This document shows positions 58,865-64,000 of a stretch of 64,000 nt of DNA, piece after piece. Made by a program: the position numbers and the translations under genes. The stretch is taken from the NCBI GenBank assembly GCA_018873245.2, contig JAEMBT020000008.1, positions 15,438,090 to 15,502,089 of the forward strand, given 5' to 3'. Below the pieces are notes generated by a model that had not been told where the DNA came from, did not search any database, and saw only the letters and a program-made list of their open reading frames with translations. The DNA is from Archegozetes longisetosus (Eukaryota; Arthropoda; Arachnida; Sarcoptiformes; Trhypochthoniidae). The number at the start of each line of letters is the position of its first letter. Positions within the stretch are counted from its first letter, which is position 1.

Positions 58865-61329
58865 ATGTTCAATCATTTTTGTCTATCTTATTTATGTATA
58901 TATTTTATATAAACTATTACTTTCGAGAATTTGTCCTAACGTAAGTTAGAATAGTTAATAATAAAATCAATTTCGTCAACTTTGTCCGAAATACTATGAT
59001 TACAAGCACTAACTTTGCTCTTTAGATCTGGTTCAGTCAGGTTAATATGTAAACCTTGAAACTGAACACTAAATTGTTGGCACACGAGCTCGTCATCAAA
59101 CCAAGTTTATAACCTATTCGAGATCTAACTGATAACACGCGAGTCAGATTGTCACTCAGATATTATTTGCAGTGCTTTATCACTTTTATTGAGTAAATTT
59201 GATTCTTTTATAGGGATTATCTTTCAAATTACAATCGTACCCAATTAGAGTGATATTACAACAATTTTGCATTATCTTCCCAAAATAACTTATTCGAGGT
59301 TCAAACCATCTTAAACTTATTTTCAATCAAAAGTTAGGTTCATTTTTTGTACTATAAAACTGGCTAATAAGACTTTGTAATTTGGTCGTAACTTAGTTTA
59401 TGGCTATTATGCATCGTAATTGGCCTCATATTTATGTCTTGATTATCGAATCACAAATTTTTCCTATTTTTAGATCTTTAGATCACAGGATTCTACTGAC
59501 ATCAAAAGCCTTATCTGCAATTATATTGCATAAGATTGCTTAAATGAAATATTTTTGTGCTCAATACGGTCATGATTGATAATAATTTATGACTTGATAA
59601 TCAGAAAACCTACTCGTACTCATTTTTTTTACTTGAGCAAATAAATTATATTTCTAGTTATATGTAGTACACAACAAATATATTTTCGTATCAATTTAAA
59701 CAATTTTCAGAGTAGAAAGTACAGAGTACATATATACTTACTAAGTATTTGTAAAACAATAATTTCAGTTCTATTATCAATGTTTAAGAACGGATAGCAT
59801 CATTCAATTTGTATCCTAACTCATAGTATCAATTCTAGAGGTATAAAGTTGCAAAACTATTTAAATGTAGAAATTTTAAGGATAAATAACTTGAAAAGTT
59901 ACATTAATTATTTTTGGCATAGTTACTCGGTCTAATACGATTTCAATTGAAATGAAAGCAACAATAAAGTTGTATTTAATGGTGAAACTAAAAGAATAAA
60001 ATATTCAGAAACCGTGATAAAACACTAGTTTGAGCTAATACTACAGGTAGTTTGGACACCTTTTCCTTAACAATAGATTTATAACTCTTAATATGATATC
60101 CGGAAATCCTTTGTCAGAATGTTTTATAGCAAGTAAGATAATGCAGATTCTTTCCCAATATACTAATACCTCCTACACTACTTTAGTTGTCTGGTAATTC
60201 TAATTTTGTTGACATCACCAACAGTAAAATAGTTCAACATTGAGATCGTGACACATGTTAATAACAGTTGTTAACACAGGATGCATTGTTTATTTGAGGT
60301 AAAAATACTGATTAAAAACTTAATTAACAGTTAATGTTGGGACTAATTATCAGTTAGCAGAATATCAATAATTTCATTTCTGCTAAAACCTAAAAGGTTT
60401 CAAATTTGAATCATTCAGTCTTAAGTAATCAAATTATAATAGTTTAATGTGAACCACAGTCGTTGTAACTTTCGCTTGTCAATATTTAACATCTTAAAAG
60501 TTATGAAACTAACTTGCTACCCATAAGCAAATTCATATGAAAAGTAGTTATTTGATTTGAAAACATCTGTGTTGTTCTCGTTCTAAAAACTCATAGAACG
60601 ATTTACTTAGCTAAGTCTAGAATAGTTTGCATTTTCATGTCAACTTGTAACCTTTACTTCTTAAGTTCGTGTTAAGGTCTCATCACTGCTAGATATTGTC
60701 ATGACTGCTAAATTGAACAAATATGAGATAGAAGTCAAGAGAATTAGAAAAGTAACTATAACTACGAGACATAATCGTTTCTTATTTTCGAGACAAGAAC
60801 CGAAAATACTTACCTAATCCCACTTTTAATTTAAATAGTGATATATATAAACTTAATTAGTTGTAAGTAACAGACTTGAAAAATGTGAGTTAAAGCAATA
60901 AAAAATCAAAAGCTAACTCTTTCAAAATTATTAGAGTAATTAATGAATGATTAATCTGAAATAAAAGCCTATTTAAAAGCTGAGCAAATTCTGTGACAGT
61001 TATAAACGTTTGAGCGTACAATAGATAACCTTTACTTTCGATTTATTGAATTTAGAAAGTTTTCAAAACAAAACCTGGATATTTCAACTGTTATTTTGGT
61101 TTGTTTTAAAAACTATCGAATGAAAGATTTGTTCAGCAAGTCGTTCGTTCAATTGCAATCTTCAACTTTTTCATTGCTTCACTGGCTAATGATAACCAGT
61201 TATAATTTGCGACGAATTCAGTGACTTTTTCAAGTTTGAAGTTTGTCAACAGAAAGTCACTAAATATTTCATTGACAAAAGTAAGTTAAAGCAAGTCTTA
61301 AAAGTGAGTGTCTCTCAATATTCTAAATA
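58865..61329. other. Intergenic region between the two SLC41 genes
   Basis: About 2.5 kb of AT-rich DNA with the copy-1 poly(A) signal at 58960 and the presumed promoter of copy 2 at its end. No frame over 60 codons, no repeat and no transposon end was seen, so nothing marks how the tandem duplication arose. Confidence 0.5.
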
Positions 61330-62755
61330 ATGCCAAGATTTACGCGAGGATCGAGTTTTAGTGAAAGCGTTGTCACTATCGATTTAACTCCGAGGAGGTT
61401 TTCACTCGATTCTGATTATGATAGAAACACAGTGTCTTCGAAGTTCGATAAGAATAGTGTTGAAGACTCATGCAACCCAACTTCGAATCAATCCCATGTC
61501 GTCAAAAATAACAATTGCCTTAATGTTAATTTTAAAGATCAAAATATTCTAGATGATAAGTCTTCACAATTACTAGCAAAGAAAAACTTGGATTCAAACT
61601 CTGATCCAGCCGAAGAGTCGGAGTGGAGTGCATTGGGACAGCTTTTAGTTCCATTTCTTATCGCTGGCTTCGGTAATGTTGCAGCTGGTATTATATTGGA
61701 TATTGTACAACATTGGGAAGTATTCGAAAAAATTCCTCAATTGATAATTTTGGTTCCGGCACTTATTGGACTTAAGGGCAACGTTGAGATGACACTCGCA
61801 TCACGTCTTTCAACGCATTCCAATTTAGGTCACATGGACTCCGCTAAAGAGCTCAAATCAATTATAATCGGAAACATGGCTTTAGTTCAGTGTCAAGCAT
61901 CAGTCGTAGGACTGATAGCTCCACTATTTGCAATTGCATTATCTTTCACTACTAATTCTAAAAATGGCATAACATTAGATCAGGTTGCTATTATGACTGC
62001 CAGTTCGGTCATTACCGCTAACATCGCAAACTTATTGTTAGGAACTTTAATGTGTGTTGTGATCACACTTTCGCGAAGGTTTAACATTAATCCCGACAAT
62101 ATAGGGACTCCTATAGCCGCAAGTCTTGGAGACTTTACAACAATGTTGCTCTTGGCATATATTAGTCAAAGTCTTTACGAGACCATTAGTTGGTTGTCAA
62201 CATTAGTTCTATTTGTATTGATGTCATTCACGCCGTTATGGGCTATAATTGCCAGACGAATTTCATATACTAAATCAGTTATATATACGGGTTGGCTCCC
62301 AATACTGGGTAAGCAATTTAATATTTAGAAAACTGAATCAAATACCTCTATGTTGGGCAGTCATATAGAGTACCAGAGATTGATTTGTCCAGAAATGATC
62401 TAATTTCAATCGAAAAAGCTAATTATTTGCTTGAATTCAAGGTGCAATGATGTTGCAAAACAGCGGTGGCCTCATTATGGAAAATGCATTGCAAAAATTT
62501 GAGCGCATAGCTGCCTTTCAACCTGTCATTAACGGTAATGTGATTTCACTTTTTTTCGTTTTGTCATTACATCGATTCACAATTGTATTGCTTTGCTTTT
62601 CATATTTTTATTTACGAAAGGTGTCGGCGGAAATCTAGTGTCCATTCAGAGCAGTAGAATGTCTACGTATTTACACAAAAGTAAAATGAACGATAAATTG
62701 TCATCAAGTGATGCCAAAGTGTGTACTTTTCCATTCGGAGCATTTTTTGGAAAAA
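61330..62755 (+). CDS. SLC41-type divalent cation (Mg2+) transporter, copy 2, 3' end outside window
   Basis: Three exons are visible: 61330-62308, 62442-62534, 62621-62755, all phase 1, encoding about 402 residues. The N-terminal extension is only about 95 residues, Ser/Asn/Asp-rich and without CxxC pairs, much shorter than in copy 1. The first MgtE-like half is canonical: [66 protein letters not shown]. The second half begins with GWLPILGAMMLQNSGGLIME, QPVINGVGGNLVSIQSSRMS and CTFPFGAFFGK. The third exon ends at a consensus donor (GTACGT, 62756). The expected remaining part (PGH helix and second P..ALGD motif) was not found in 62756-64000, so it must lie beyond the window end. Closest match by eye is SLC41A1/A2. 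Confidence 0.9.
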
Positions 62756-64000
62756 GTACGTAAACTAAAACTCTAATGAGTACAAGTCAGTCAACAATTT
62801 TAACATTTACTGTCAGTATAACATATAGACTAAAGTAATATATCTGTTTATAAACTTGATCGCATAGTTTTGTTTTATCCAAACAACTATCAACTCTTCT
62901 CGACAGCAAAATAAATAAACCATTAAAAGTTGTTATACTTGTGTGATCCGCTCTTCAAAAGGACATTTAATGTCATGAAAAATCAAGTATCGATTTTGAC
63001 ATAGTTAGAAGTAGATGTTCTAGAAAGCCAAAATATAATTACCACCAGTGATATCCAAAGCTCAAGCTACAATGGCTTATCGCACCAATATATCATATGT
63101 TTAGCTTTTCAACTACTACATACTCTTCTAATAGTCTATATATGGGCTTATAATCTCATAGCCTTCCACTATTACAACGTATTATATTAGTATCAGTTTA
63201 TTTCGTAAACTTTATACTTGTGTTCAATGACGGAAATCATGGGATATCACTTCTAGGAAATACTTTTTCAATGTTGCTTTGAAGAACTTTTTGAATACCT
63301 CATAGAACTATAATTTTCAGTTGTAGTAAAAAATGATTCATTTGTTAAATTTCTAAAAGTATAGAATAATTTTATGCTTTATGTGACTATCTCTTATTCA
63401 TGATTTAGTTATTTTACCCGTAAGTCATGAAAGGGTATAATCAATCTGTATTAATATTGGGCTGCAAATCATTCAGAAGGAATTTCCTTAAGTATACATT
63501 ACTTGAAAATATTAATCTTCAGATTACATAAGGAAGTTGCATTATTAGATTCTCCCGTCTTTCGTGTTTTAATCATTATTCTTGACAGTAAATCATAGCA
63601 ATTTTTCAACTGCTAATATAGTTTAAAAATCTAAATTTTTCCATTTGAATCATAACTTTTCACTTTCAGTCATTAAAATACCTCTTGAAGAGGTAATAAT
63701 TTGAAGTCCTCAAACTTTGAGCCTCATTTATAAAGTATGTTGAAAACTCAAGGCTCAATACATCTGTATTACTTAAGACTTGGCAAATAAGAAGCTCACA
63801 AACTGTTGCTAACTTAACACTCGAGTATCGTGAATCAAAGTAAAGATCATATTTCCAATTCAGGTTTCAAATTAAAACTTCAATTATATTTGTTAGCTGA
63901 ACAAAACATAAAAATCTATACTCAAACCATCATCCAATAATTTATTAATAGTTAGAATGAGTCTTATAAAAGCAATTTATTAAATTATATTTTTAGATTC
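62756..64000 (+). other. Probable long intron of SLC41 copy 2 running off the window
   Basis: Starts with the donor GTACGT after exon 3 of the transporter. In this 1.2 kb I found no continuation of the SLC41 sequence, no other reading frame over 60 codons and no repeat. It is either an unusually long intron for this locus or the gene's remaining exons lie just beyond the edge. Confidence 0.5.

Noticed and set aside
1-64000. CRISPR arrays, bacterial operons, endogenous viruses or LTR elements
   Set aside because: No spaced direct repeats, no long terminal repeats and no reverse-transcriptase, integrase or capsid-like frames were recognised; the introns and gene families are those of an animal nucleus.

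Overview
This window is AT-rich (roughly one third G+C by eye) nuclear DNA of an animal. Its genes carry short GT-AG introns, mostly 55-130 nt. The gene set is metazoan: a Caudal/Cdx homeobox gene, MGAT4, holocarboxylase synthetase, eIF2B epsilon, copine, a DHHC palmitoyltransferase, UDP-glucose dehydrogenase, a Shisa-like protein and SLC41 transporters. Gene structure and style suggest an arthropod, possibly a mite. That placement is inference, because no lineage-diagnostic gene is present. No bacterial, viral or retroviral sequence was recognised.

Layout. 1-5536 (+): caudal, four exons, the third an 18-nt microexon inside recognition helix 3 of the homeodomain. 7511-8390: a non-autonomous hAT transposon with a perfect 8-bp target duplication. 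8856-10495 (-): MGAT4, two exons. 13928-15534 (+): holocarboxylase synthetase with one frame break in an A-run. 15535-28553: a 13-kb gene-poor stretch with simple repeats and one unexplained coding-like island near 24.2-24.8 kb. 28554-29875 (+): a secreted glycine-rich protein. 30593-33141 (-): eIF2B epsilon, nine exons. 35604-36599 (+): an unrecognised coiled-coil, probably nuclear, protein. 37284-38691 (-): phosphoglycerate kinase, with a frame break in an A-run. 40125-41980 (+): copine, with a third frame break. 42772-44019: two degraded hAT copies enclosing an inverted partial copy of the DHHC gene that follows. 44443-46404 (+): DHHC palmitoyltransferase with two possible 3' ends. 47362-48108 (+): METTL7-like methyltransferase, tail to tail with UDP-glucose 6-dehydrogenase (48256-49987, -). 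54564-55295 (-): Shisa-like membrane protein. 56477-58864 and 61330 to beyond the window (+): two tandem SLC41 divalent-cation transporters.

Most neighbours are unrelated housekeeping genes, so no operon-like logic is expected. The exception is the SLC41 pair, a tandem duplication. The most unusual structures are the DHHC fragment caught between two hAT relics, the homeodomain microexon, and three one-base frame breaks in conserved genes. Each break would be healed by one extra base, most simply an A; they are more likely sequence errors than biology. Exon boundaries were worked out by hand from frame, GT-AG signals and remembered family sequences; no search was run.
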